In this document: in pieces, positions 1 to 10,645 of the stretch
Layout: each line of letters opens with the position of its first letter
How positions within the stretch are numbered: the stretch's first letter is position 1
DNA from: Protostelium mycophagum
Lineage: Eukaryota > Evosea > Variosea > Protosteliida > Protosteliaceae
DNA: 35,247 nucleotides
Assembly: GCA_002081555.1 (NCBI GenBank)
Contig: MZNV01002106.1
Coordinates: 1 to 35,247, forward strand
Direction: 5' to 3'
Program-made: the position numbers and the translations under genes
The notes under the pieces: model-generated
What the model was told of the DNA's origin: nothing
Database searches by the model: none
What the model saw: only the letters and a program-made list of their open reading frames with translations

Positions 1-69
1 CTGGATCGACGTCTTTGTCTGTCTGTGTGTTGAATCGTCCGCATACCCGCTCTCCTCTTCGTTTGAAAT

Positions 70-1504
70 TTGGATCTTTTGATTTGCGCGGGAAAAATGA
101 ACGATTTGGGCCTTTTGAAAAAAACAGAAACATCACTCGTAGCAATGGCAAGTTCCTGTGCGTTAGATGTGACACCAAAAGCGAAAAAAATCAAGCCCCA
201 GCCTGACGTATTTCTGCAATCTCCAAAAGCAGATTTCTCCAATCTACCAGAGAATCCAACAATGTTCCAAATTGCAGACTTCATAAGAAGCCAGCCTTCA
301 TTAAATGGAAAGATCATGGTGAGTGAGGTGAAAACATGACGTGTCTCACACATTCAGATGAATACTGGAGGAAGAACAAAGAGAACGAAATCAGACATCA
401 TAAAAGACATTGAAGCTCACTTAGCGAATACTCCAGAAGGAAGTAAGTCCAAACTCCATCAACTTCTGCCGTCTAACATCCTGCAGTCCAACCAGATGTA
501 AAGGACACCTCAGCTTGTCGTTCTCCAGGTCAGAAGCATCACCTTGTTTTTCTCATCCCATACAGAACCTGAGGTCTGTCGTGATCTCTTTCCAGCCATC
601 AAGCAGGAAGGCTTAGACATCAAAGAGATTGTGGTGAGATCAGACACCACAGCTGCATCATCACCAAAATTAAGCACGCCAGAGAAGAGAAAGGTCAGTG
701 TACATCACTATCTGGCAACCCAACAGAGTGGATGTGGTGCCTCATGGTTTTCAAAGCTAAATTTGTTTATTTAAACATGGCAGTCGCAACAATCGTGATA
801 GAGGATTCTGTTAACTTTCTGATGACAAATATAGATCATGGCCGTTAAGAGCTCACAAGGCTCAGCTTTCGCAGACAGAAACATTCCTAAGTTAGAGGTA
901 AAATCGTTTTAACTGTTGACTCATGGCAAATTATTTGTTCATTAAGAGAAAAGGCTTCTAAGATATTTACCTTTGTTTTATTTTGACTCGTTGTAGATGC
1001 CAAGAACCCCAAACGCATCGACCCCCAAAAAAGTTCTGAAGATCCAACTTCCTCCACTGGAAGAGGTGACATCATAATTCACACAGAAACAAAATTTGAG
1101 ATATCTGTCGACGCTGAGACAAACAGACCCCACAGAAATCGCCAAAAAACACCTCTACAACTGCACCACAAGAAGCTGCAGTAACGCCAGCAGAAAAATC
1201 TGGGAAGATTCTCGTGCATGAAAAACCTCGCTCATCAAGCTTCGACTTTCTATTGTATTTAGTCCTTCTCATCACGATGATCACGGGAGCCGCATCACTC
1301 ATTGCTTTGGTATTGGAAGAAGGCAAGAAAAGAGAGGCGGTGGAGGAGGTCGAACCCGAGCTCAATGAGATATGGGAGATGATCAAGAGGTATGTACACT
1401 GATACTTTGCGAACTTGAAATCTGAGATATCAAGGTATATCTTGGCTGCAGCAGAACGTGCAAGACAGGACTACTTTGTTGACAGCGCTTGGGATTGGGC
1501 ATAA
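70..1504 (+). CDS. Small single-pass membrane protein, HeH/SAP-like N-terminus (multi-exon)
   Basis: Reading frame and splice signals join about eight exons. The first runs to 318 (GTGAGT donor); later ones lie near 358-442, 487-529, 566-694, 838-897, 998-1067, 1132-1391 and 1434-1504. The protein is roughly 300 aa. A basic first part is followed by a segment (PTMFQIADFIRS... then GRTKRTKSDIIKDIEAHL) that resembles the helix-extension-helix fold of HeH, LEM and SAP proteins. A Ser/Thr-Pro-rich middle (STPEKRK, TPKK) follows. One strongly hydrophobic helix (about 1245-1310, FDFLLYLVLLITMITG) precedes a short acidic tail ending in SAWDWA. HeH plus a membrane helix is typical of inner nuclear membrane proteins, so that location is possible but inferred. 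The start is uncertain: Met codons at 70, 97 and 145 share one frame. The 3' end converges with the acetyltransferase gene, 164 bp away. Confidence 0.6.
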
Positions 1505-1668
1505 ATATTTTGAATACTTTGTACATCTGTTGATATGTTATTCAAGAAAATGTGAAAGAGATTTGCGGTAACTACCGATCTGTTGCTGTAGGTAACACGT
1601 TAACGTTTCCGTGTAACACGGTGATATGTACAAATGCCGGTAATAAAATGAAATTTTAATTTTAAAAA
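1505..1668. other. Convergent 3' intergenic gap
   Basis: These 164 bp separate the stop codons of two convergent genes. AT-rich runs near 1645-1665 could serve polyadenylation of either gene. Positions 1590-1625 hold a short repeated and partly inverted sequence (GTAACACG, TTAACG, CGTGTAACACGG) like the core of the small inverted-repeat elements in introns at 12.4 and 14.4 kb. No coding potential seen. Confidence 0.5.
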
Positions 1669-2590
1669 TTAATTTATCTCGTATTTCTGCAAATCTAGCC
1701 TCATGAAGCGGCCTGCAGGCTCTGGAAATTTCTCGGAAAAAGGTTCGACGTCTTTAAAGGGCTTCGTCCCGTCAGAAGCCGTGAAGTCACGGTAAGGTAC
1801 CGTGTGCACCACCTCGGCGCCAAGATCAGCAAAGACATCGCATGAGACGGAGGTTGATACGGTTGTAACCTCTTTGTAGCCTCTTCTCTTCAGCTCATCA
1901 AAGGAATGTTTGACAATTAATCGCCCTAATCCTGATGATGTCAAATGACAAAAATGAAGCCAGATTACGACCTTGTCGTGGATAATTCTCGTGTACGGCG
2001 ACGAGACATAGATGTGCAGCTTCTTCATTTTCTTTTTCGTCATGATGACAAGCGTCCAGCAGCTCATTTATTGGGTTCATGCCGCTCGAGTCTCCTTCTT
2101 CCGGTCTGCTGAATTTAACATAATCTTTAGATGTGGGTGCCAACGCTCAGCAGACACAACAATAAAGCTCGAGGAACTCCACATTCTTTGCAATAGAATT
2201 TCTGTTTTGGCTCACTCTGGTGCTGTGCCCTCAGGCCAGGACAAAGCTGCAGCAGCCAATCGATTATTCTTTGGATCTTTTAAACCAAAGCTCATATCAT
2301 AAGAGAGACAACCATGGCAAAGTGATCTGATGGAAGATTGGAAAGCGGTTATGACCTGTCGATCGTCAGTATGTATCGGAAAGCCATTAATTACCTTCTG
2401 CTTATCTTCCGAATCGTTGATGAGAGCTGCAGTAAGTGGTTCTCTTTTGCTAAATACATCACAAAACAATTCAACAGCCTCATCTAAATCATCCCGAGTT
2501 AGTGCAACCGCTACAAACGTCGCTCCTTTTGGTGTGGTTATACTGTCCCACGATTAGAGATTCGATCTAGATGGGCTCATCTCACTCCAT
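1669..2590 (-). CDS. GNAT-family N-acetyltransferase
   Basis: Reading 2590 down to 1669. A five-base first exon (ATGGA) splices over GTGAGA...ACAG to give MDITTPKGATFVAVALTRDD, then a helix region ELFCDVFSKREP. The acetyl-CoA site is clear: LCLVAVHENYPRQ, a 45-nt intron, then GLGRLIVKHSFDELKRRGY, which matches the GNAT V-x-x-x-x-RQGLG/A loop and following helix. A strand-loop with the TASDGTKPF segment closes the fold. About 240 aa suits the arylalkylamine/fungal-type GNATs. Substrate unknown. One join near 2145-2215 is unresolved: the upstream exon ends in phase 2, while the LAPTSKDYV frame needs phase 1. An alternative acceptor gives DFIVVSAERWHPHLKIML, which reads well until a stop just before the MNPINELLD segment. 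This is either an unusual splice, a sequence error or a frameshift. Confidence 0.75.
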
Positions 2591-2668
2591 GCGTTTGTGT
2601 TGATTTTATTTTTTTGTTGATTTGAAAATTTTTTTTGACGAACAAAAACACATCTCATCTCTCATATC
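2591..2668. promoter_or_regulatory. Shared divergent promoter region
   Basis: Only 78 bp separate the start codons of the GNAT gene (-) and the short protein gene (+). T-rich runs at 2608-2635 form most of the gap. The position implies a bidirectional promoter; no core element could be named. Confidence 0.45.
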
Positions 2669-3034
2669 ATGAGCTACCTCCTCAAAAAGTCAACGGCGAC
2701 TCCTCTTTTCGTCAGATCGACAAGAGCTCAACCCACCAGAAATCTTTCTGGGCCAGGAAAATGGGCCTTGGGTCTTTCTGCGGCTATATTGGCACCAAGA
2801 GCCATAGCTGGTTTAGTGGACGCCTTTGACCGCAAGCAATACGGTTACAGCGACAGATTTGACAATGATTATCTGTATCGCCTCGCCAGATCCAAGGCCA
2901 GAGCCGCAGGAGATCAGGAGAGCTACCCAATCACACACAGTTTCCACGATTCACCCATCGCACCTAGACCCGAGGACAGCCAAGAAATGCCTTTCCCTGT
3001 GGATGAGAAGTTTAACCCAATCAAGAGCCAATAA
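2669..3034 (+). CDS. Short hypothetical protein, possible mitochondrial presequence
   Basis: A single exon of 121 codons. The N-terminus (MSYLLKKSTATPLFVRSTRA) is rich in basic and hydroxylated residues with no acidic residue in the first 40, as in mitochondrial targeting sequences. A moderately hydrophobic helix follows at about residues 32-50 (WALGLSAAILAPRAIAGLVD). The rest is polar with a Tyr-rich stretch (YGYSDRFDNDYLYRLA), a basic helix and a Pro-rich C-terminus. I recognise no family. The size and layout recall small inner-membrane accessory proteins, but this is a guess. It shares a 78-bp upstream gap with the GNAT gene and has no introns, unlike all its neighbours. Confidence 0.6.
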   Translation: MSYLLKKSTATPLFVRSTRAQPTRNLSGPGKWALGLSAAILAPRAIAGLVDAFDRKQYGYSDRFDNDYLYRLARSKARAAGDQESYPITHSFHDSPIAPRPEDSQEMPFPVDEKFNPIKSQ

Positions 3035-3403
3035 ACAGGAATGTATGGAAGGAATGGACTCTTATACCCGACTCTAGGAAATACTAAATTCATCATGTAT
3101 AATTGTTGGGTCCTTCAAGCCAATGTATCTCTTTATTTGTCGGCACATCATGAAAAACTCGATATTCCACAAGAATATTGACAAATAACTGCATTTTGCA
3201 TTGAGACATAATCTTTTTTAAATAGATTTGTTCTTTAGAGGACCTCAGATAATGGAATCGCTTCCTGAAATGATGTATTCTCTCTCAGCATGATGATTAA
3301 TAAATGGTGTTTGCTGCCTTCTTGAAAAATAGAACAATTGATTGATTTTTTGCTGTTGTAGTGAAAGATCAAACCCAATCATCGAATCACATATCACGAC
3401 GCA
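3035..3403. other. Intergenic region upstream of AQR
   Basis: These 369 bp are AT-rich (for example 3180-3245 and 3295-3360) with no convincing exon on either strand. They hold the 3' flank of the short protein gene and the presumed AQR promoter. Confidence 0.5.
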
Positions 3404-6400
3404 ATGCCGGGTCGTGAAGAAGGCTCTGGAACACCAAAGGAATCTAAGGGCAAGGCCTCTAAAGACCCTAACACCTCTAAGAAGAGAAAGAGTGCCGGAC
3501 AGACTCCAGAGGGAAAGAAGCCCAGATCACAGGGAAATGGCGCCAAAAGACACTCTAAAGGCGTAGAGAGAAAGAAAGGACGCGTCACAGCGCCTTCTGT
3601 GACCGATATTCTGAACGATGAATTAACTAGAATCGGTCTGGAATACTGGACACCAACTTCGATAGAGGGTCAACAGAAGAAACCTTTCAACGCACAACTG
3701 ATAGAGGACATTTATTTCAGAGATTTAAGGAAACACAACATACAGAGGATCATGTTATTGGAGGTCAGCCATTATTTGGAAGAGTGAGTAGATAATGATA
3801 CATCTCGAGAATCAAATCTGGATCACTGCTCATGACTTCGAGCATGGGTTGAATGGGCACAATCCCTGAAACAACCACTTTCGGCAGTGATTAAAAGGTC
3901 CTAATCATGTCGATCACGTTCTAAGAAAATTCTACAGCTACCTCTGGAAAAACTACGATGAAGAGAAATCAACCTTCGCTCATCTCATGTCTATCGTCTT
4001 AATGGTCAATGAAAAATTCCGCGAAAACGTTCGAGCTTGGGGTATGACGTCATCTCATCATGAGACACCTCCTCACTCTTTCAGATTGCTTCCACAGCCG
4101 TGAGGCCGACTTTCCCGCCTTTTTCGCCAAGGTTTTGAGGTTGAGAGAGGACTACGAGCTCACTTTCTCGGAATCTGCCGACTATATACACTTTCTGATC
4201 AACTGCTTTCAGAGTTTAGAGGAGAGTATGGTCAGAGAACAAGTCGAAAAGTGAGTTTATATTTCGAAATCTTGATTTGTGCAGCAGAGCTGCAGATGTG
4301 CACGTGTCTGTCGAGCTATGAAAGACATTCGCAGACTCGGCACATTCACGACTTGATTTTCAAGATGTCTTAAAGCAAAACCTCAGAAAAAAGATGAGAT
4401 ATCACAAACAAAAGTCTCAACACCTCGATTCTCCCGAAATATAAAAAATCTCGAGCACTCCTCGACAAAGATATTCATGGTTGACAGGCTTGTGTCTATA
4501 CAGCTGTGGCATAGTGTCAGCCCCGTTATTGTAGAACGCGTCACTAGTGGGAACAAAAAATTGGCCCGCCACTGGAAGAAGCAACAAGGTGATTGTCTTG
4601 CGTATACTTCTTGAAATATAGAAGGCATAAAATCTCTTCAAATATCACAAAGTTTATTGGCTGCGGCTCTGCAGCAGTGCGATGTGAGATGCCAGGGGGC
4701 GTTTTGCCGTGTACAACGTTGTAGATGCTCAAAATATACAGGGAAGGAGGAAGACGAGGATAGTTTGGACAGAACTTTTATGCCTTCTTTACTACAAGAA
4801 TTTTTCGGAGTTTTAGACGAGATCCAAGACGAATGTGAGTGTTTCTCCGAAATTTCCGTGGAATTTCACTGAGAGATGAAGCAACACCTGAGGACAAGAT
4901 CCATTATTGTGAGCGATTCGCCGAATTGATGGTGGATTTATTGTCCCAACTTCCCACAAGAAGATTTTTCAGACCCCTTTTCGAGGACGTCAGGTGAAAT
5001 TTCATCGAAATCTCACTGATATCGCGCATCTACAACTGGATAAAATACTGAAAAATGCAGATTCGTGACAAGATGTAAAATGAGCAAGTTGGTCAGTTTG
5101 AACAAGGGGATTTTATTCAATCAACTCGTCGACTTCCTCCGTTTCTACGAGAATTTCGAGGTGAAATTTCCGTGAAATTTCACGGAACAATCCTGACCCC
5201 ACCCAGGTGGACGACTTCACTGGTGCCCCTCTGAATGAGGAGAAAGTCTCCATTCTACAATGCGACCGTATTCGCCATCTACAACGATTATTGTTCAAAC
5301 ATTTCCCGGAGAAAAAAGATCTTGTATTCTCTCCCGTCTCCACTTTCCAGGTATTTTCATAGAAAATCTTCGAAAAACTTCACTGAAATTTCTAGACCCC
5401 AGAAATTTTCCGGCGACACCTCGAAGAATTCTCCGCGGAGGAATTGAAGAATTTAGCCGGATTCTCCGGAGTACAGCCCCCTCCCAACGTGACAGAAGAG
5501 GTCCAGACCGAATTCTTAATCAATAGCATGGTCTCTCTTTACCAGAAGAGGCTCTCCCAGATCTCCGCAGTGAATGAGATGGCCATTTTCCCGAACGAGG
5601 GTCTATTGTGAGTTTTAATTATGGTTTAGGTTCTACCGCACTTGGAAAACCACATGCTAATATTTGCAATATCCAAATTCTCGAAATGACTGACTGGTTG
5701 TAGATGGAACGACAACGTCATCCCCACCGAGGACTACAACGGCGACCAAGCCCTCGCTCTTCCGAAATTAAACTTACAGTTCCTCACCTTCTACGATTAC
5801 CTACTGCGTAATTACGATCTGTACCGACTCGAGTCTGCTTACCAGATCCGTGCCGATATAGAGGATGCGGTCAGGCGAGTAAACGCAAGGAAGGAGGTGA
5901 TTCTTTTTGTTACAAGTTTCACATCGTCGTTGTGAATTTTCCGTAATCCTTTTGTGCGGCCGCACTGAGTTCTGCAAAAGTCAGGGGGTGAAGAGTGTTG
6001 TAGATGTCTGATGACGTCATAGGTCATCCCCTCTTCAGGAGGAAGGCCTGAGAGCATAAAGACAGTCTTCCAAGGGTGGTCCAGAATGGCACTCCCCCTC
6101 CAAGAATTCTCCATCACCACTGTGGGAGAGCCCAGACTTGGAGAACAGCGACCATCGCAGGTATGTCTCATTGTAGATCGTGATCGTGTCGACACTCTTG
6201 TCGACACGGTAAAGGTGCGGCTGCGTTAACAATCGCAGGTCCTTGCGGAAGCTGTGCTGAATTTGCGTTCATGCAAAGGGCACCAAAGACAAGAGTGGGA
6301 GGACTTAAAGCAACACGATGTCATATTTTTAGTGACAGTCAGGGCCAGTGTTTTCCCAGGGGAGAGTTATGATGTCTCAAAACCTGTCAGAGACCAGATC

Positions 6401-9400
6401 GGTGTACAATACGTCAGAGGAGCCACTGTGCAACAGGTACGCTTGAATCTGCGAATCGCATATGCGAATTCTCATCGCGATAAAACCCGTCCCCTCTACG
6501 GATGATGACGTGTACAGGTGTTTGACGAAGAGAACAACTTGATCAAAGAAATGGATAACACCACCCCGCGTTCCGGCAATATCAGAAAGTACAAAGTCAT
6601 CTTGGACGCGGCACAATACCAACAAGACTTGGAGAATAACGAGGAGGATGTGTACGGCTCCTTCAATCTGTTGATCAGAAGAAAGCCAAAGGAGAACAAC
6701 TTCAAGGTGAAGATCGGGGTGTTTTGGCTTTTACACGCAGGATTTCAGTGTCTTCGCATCAAACAGATACTGTGGCATAGCCTCAGTCAATATGTTTAAG
6801 GTTACGACAATGCCGCAACCACAAAATGCCAGCTTTTTCGCAACAAAACGACACCCGATTTCACTCTTTCAAATCCGAACACTGACCAAATATCCAGGCT
6901 GTCCTCGAAACCATCAGAGACCTGATGAACACCAACACCAACACCGCCGTTCCCCGGTGGCTTAACGATATATTTTTAGGCTATGAAGACCCCACCAAAA
7001 GCAAGCCGAGAGAAAACGGTGGAGAGTTAGACTTCAACGACACTTTTTTGGACTTGCAGCATTTGGTGGACAGCTATGCGGAGTATAGAGACGGGAAGGA
7101 CGGTAAAAAGGTGGGATCTACATGTGGGAGAATACTTGCAGTTGGAGTTGTGTCTGTGCGAGAGGCGATGTCTTTTTGCTTAAGTTGTTCTTTGCTCTTC
7201 ATCATAGTTTTTATTGTTGTTGTTACTGATGCAAGTGTAGTTCCAATTTGTGGACCCATCCGGTGCCGTTGTAGAACAAGAGAAGGCACTTTCAGACCCT
7301 GCCTCCTCCCACCTCCTCCCTCCCTTCAAGTTGACCTTCTCCCCCACTGAAAATTCCGAGAAAAGTCAGACCATAACGGTCAAGAGTTACGTACCGCCTC
7401 TCCCTGGGCCATACCCCTTCAATGTCCCAAAAAAGAACACAGTTCCTTTCACTGGCGCACAGGTGAGTGTTTTGGCGGGAAATTATTTCCAAGAATGGTT
7501 CATCTTTTTGGCGGGAAAATTTTGACGTTTGTAGATCGATGCCATCGAGAGGGGAATGTTCAATGGTTTGACCTTGGTTGTCGGACCTCCAGGAACAGGT
7601 AGAATTCATTGAAATTTCATGGAAAATCACAATCACGTGACTTAACATTAATTTTGACAGGTAAAACGGACGTAGCTGTACAATTGATCAACAACTGGTA
7701 CCACTCGTTCCCAGAACAGCGTATCCTCATCGTAACCCACTCTAACCAGGTGACGAGTATTTCAAAATTAAAAAATCTGCGTTGTAGTCTGGTCTACAAC
7801 ACCCGTATTATCAAATAATCTCATACTCCCAGGCACTCAACCAGATCTTCGAAAAGATTATGGCGCTCGATATAGATCACAGACATCTGTTAAGACTTGG
7901 TCACGGGCAAGAGATGCTCGACACCGAATCGGATTTCAGTAAATTCGGTCGAGTCAATTACATGCTGACCAGAAGACTCGAGTTACTGCAAGAAGTCGAC
8001 AGGTATTTGAATTTTGAAGGTGGAATTTTGGCGGGAGATTTCTGAAGGGTATCAGGTTGGGAAAGTCTATGAAGATTCAGGAAGACGTGGCTTACGGCTG
8101 TGAGACTGCAGAACAATTTTACATGGCACACATCGCACCGAAAATCACCAGCTTCAGAAGGTCCATCAAAGAGGAAGAACATTCCGGAAAAGTGGTGAGG
8201 AATTTTCTCAGAAATGTCTCAGAATATTCTTTGAATTTTTTCTGAAATTTCAAAGGAATCTCTGAAGACCCTCTTTCCTTTTGACAAGTTTTTCGCGAAC
8301 GCGCCGCAGCCTCTGCTGAAGGGACAAGAGTTCGCTGAAGATGAGCGTATTGTAGAAGGTCAGTACTTACTTTTGATCTTTCTGTTGGCAATTTGATCAA
8401 ACTGTCACACATCCTACAAAGACGTGAATTCACTCACGAAAACAGGATGCTTCTTGTACATCCAAAACATCTTCAACGAGCTGAAGGACTGCCGTGCATT
8501 TGAACTTTTGAGGTCGGGTAATGACAGGAGCAACTACCTCTTGACAAGGCAAGCCAGGATTGTCGCCATGACTTGTACCCACGCCGCTCTCAAGGTGAAA
8601 TTTCGTCGAAATTTCGTGAGAGTATGAGACTGATGGAATGTTTAGCGTTCGGAGTTGGTGAGTTTAGGGTTCAAGTATGACAACCTCATTATGGAGGAGG
8701 CAGCCCAGATCTTAGAGATCGAGACTTTCATACCCATGTTGTTGCAAGACACCAGGCCCAGGGAAGAGTGCAGACTCAAGAGGGTCGTACTCATAGGTAC
8801 GGCGAAATTTCAGACATGTGACATATGACACATGATGACATCATCAGGTGATCACCACCAGCTCCCTCCTGTAGTGAAGAACATGGCATTCCAGAAATAT
8901 TCACACCTCGACCAGTCATTGTTCACAAGATTCGTCAGGCTCGGAACCCCCACCATACAGCTCGATGCACAGGTGGGTTTAGTTTTATCTCAATGCAACT
9001 CGAGATCCAACGACAACGAGACTCGGATGATCGGAATTTTATTTGTGTTGTAGATGTGATTGTCGCTGAAAATTACGCAGGGAAGAGCCAGACCCACACT
9101 TGCGGAATTATACAACTGGAGATACAAACGTTTAAACAACTTGCCAAACACCGCAGGCACCCAGTTCAAACTCGCCAACCCAGGGTAAATTTCACAGAAA
9201 TTTCATCGAAAAGTCGATGAAAACTGAACGGAATTTCAGATTCCGTTTTGACTATCAATTAATTGATGTCGGAGATTATGACGGTCAAGGAGAGAGTTGC
9301 CCCAACCCACATTTCTTCCAAAACGTTGGAGAGGTGAATTCTCCTCGAAATTTCGACGAAATTTACCAGAAAACTGACTGAAATTTCAGGCGGAATACAT

Positions 9401-10521
9401 GGTGGCGGTCTTCATGTATATGAGATTGCTGGGCTACCCTGCAAAATCAATAGCATTACTCACCACATATAATGGTCAGAAGCATCTCATAAGAGACGTG
9501 CTGAAGGCCAGAACTGGCTGGACAAAGTGAGTTTTTTGTGTTGTAAATGGGGTTGTAGATTGGAGATTTCTGAGAAATATCAGGTTCTATGGACAACCAC
9601 AAAAAATCACGACAGTAGATAGGTATGGACTTTGCATGTACTCTCAGCAGAGCTGTACAACTTGATGTATTTGACACAAGTAATTAATGCAAGGCAATCG
9701 CAGTCAAATGTTGTAGCGAAGCTAAAATATTGTTGTGTAGACTAAACCCTACACTACAGATGATTTTGAGGCATATGCCTCTTTTTCAAAACAAAAATGA
9801 CAAGTGTAGATATCAAGGACAGCAGGCCGACTACATCCTCCTCAGTCTCGTGAGGACCAAGGCAGTGGGACACCTTCGTGACGTCAGAAGACTTGTCGTT
9901 GCGATGTCTCGTGCCAGACTGGGGCTGTACATCTTTGGCAGGAGGGACCTCTTTGAGAACTGTTACGAACTCACTCCCACCTTTTCTAAATTTAGAAGCA
10001 GACCCAATGAACTCGTTTTGGTGCAAAACGAAGAGTTCCCCACGACAAGAGGGCTGGAAGAGGTGAACCTTTCGTCAAAAGATATAGAGTTGCATTTGTG
10101 CACTCGCGTTCCGTTCTGCTGTTGGCAGATAACAAATGAATGGCATCATGATGACGTCTACAGGATCGTGCAGAGAATGCATCCTTCACTGTACAGAATG
10201 TAGTCGAGATGGGAGGCGTGATCGCCAGTATGCAAGAGAAGATGCAAGAGAAGATGAAGGTGGGACATGATGCCGAACTCGCCGCAGCACAAGAGAAGAA
10301 GAAAGAAATGCAAGAGAGAATCGCAGAAAGACAGAGACAAGCTGCAGAAGAGAACCGTGCAGAGGTATGTCTTGATTCATTATTTCATGACGAAATGTAT
10401 GCATAAGGATGGAGATGTTGAAGAATAACAGGAAGAGATGAAGGAAAAAATTCAACAGATGGAGACTGCAGAGGAAGTTGTTCAAACTGAGCCGACCCCC
10501 GTCTCTGCTGCGAAAGAATAA
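3404..10521 (+). CDS. AQR: Aquarius / intron-binding SF1 RNA helicase (about 30 exons)
   Basis: Aquarius binds intron RNA upstream of the branch point in the spliceosome and is an SF1 (Upf1-like) helicase of the nucleus. After a Lys/Ser-rich start (3404-3600) come the armadillo-like half ([43 protein letters not shown]), then the diagnostic [34 protein letters not shown] and RRKPKENNF. Helicase motifs follow: Walker [12 protein letters not shown] (split by an intron at 7598-7661), [29 protein letters not shown] as motif II (8695-8737), GDHHQLPPV as motif III (8849-8875), [28 protein letters not shown] and [13 protein letters not shown] as motif VI. The tail is a Glu/Gln-rich coiled coil ending VSAAKE. 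The last introns are 10062 to about 10163 and 10363-10429. Length and order match the animal protein. Many introns consist of 11-nt GAAATTTC units, described separately. Confidence 0.96.
5161..5206 (+). repeat. AQR intron made of 11-nt units (GT plus four units)
   Basis: This 46-nt intron reads GT, then GAAATTTCCGT, GAAATTTCACG, GAACAATCCTG and ACCCCACCCAG. The first two units are exact palindrome copies 11 nt apart; the third keeps GAA..ATC spacing; the last supplies the acceptor. The flanking exons are well supported (LRFYENFE before, [12 protein letters not shown] after). Confidence 0.85.
6185..6208. repeat. Perfect 10-bp hairpin in an AQR intron
   Basis: CGTGTCGACA and TGTCGACACG flank a 4-nt CTCT loop. 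The element lies in the intron between the exon ending at 6160 (RPSQ) and the one starting at 6239 (VLAEAV). As RNA it would form a stable stem between the donor and the acceptor. Confidence 0.75.
8195..8255 (+). repeat. AQR intron made of five tandem 11-nt units
   Basis: After GTGAG come GAATTTTCTCA, GAAATGTCTCA, GAATATTCTTT, GAATTTTTTCT and GAAATTTCAAA, then the final G of an AAG acceptor. All five units are exactly 11 nt and keep GAA...TTC or close to it. The intron length is 5+55+1 nt. Confidence 0.85.
9185..9239 (+). repeat. AQR intron made of 11-nt units
   Basis: The intron reads G, then TAAATTTCACA, GAAATTTCATC, GAAAAGTCGAT, GAAAACTGAAC and finally GGAATTTCAG at the acceptor. Register stays at 11 nt throughout. 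The exons on each side give KLANPG and [10 protein letters not shown] of AQR. Confidence 0.85.
9334..9389 (+). repeat. AQR intron made of 11-nt units
   Basis: GT is followed by GAATTCTCCTC, GAAATTTCGAC, GAAATTTACCA, GAAAACTGACT and the terminal GAAATTTCAG. Total 56 nt = 2+4x11+10. It is the very next intron after 9185-9239, and its fourth unit is nearly the same as that intron's. Confidence 0.85.
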
Positions 10522-10645
10522 ATGGCTCATGATGATTACTCCATATGATTATTTTCATTTTCTGTGATGCAAGCCACAAATCGCACACAAAAATATAAAG
10601 CTGTTCTGTTCTTGCCGAGAAGATGAAGTCGTGAAATGATTGGAT
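10522..10645. other. Convergent gap between AQR and LAMTOR4
   Basis: The 124-bp gap between the AQR stop and the LAMTOR4 stop is AT-rich with an AAAATATAAAG stretch at 10588-10600 that may serve as a polyadenylation region. No other feature seen. Confidence 0.45.

Noticed and set aside
4544-4732. Minus-strand open frames opposite AQR exons
   Set aside because: The plus strand encodes [17 protein letters not shown] and later AQR exons with correct phases; the minus frames have no family likeness.
4849-9387. GAAATTTC copies as heat-shock elements (GAAnnTTC)
   Set aside because: Heat-shock elements use 5-bp modules in promoters. Here the register is 11 nt, spacing between units is three bases, and copies lie in introns throughout the genes.
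991-9560. TTGTAGAT enrichment as merely the usual 3' splice site
   Set aside because: Many copies do end introns (TTGTAG before the exon), but others are in the opposite sense, inside exons, or paired as palindromes, so splice sites cannot explain them all.
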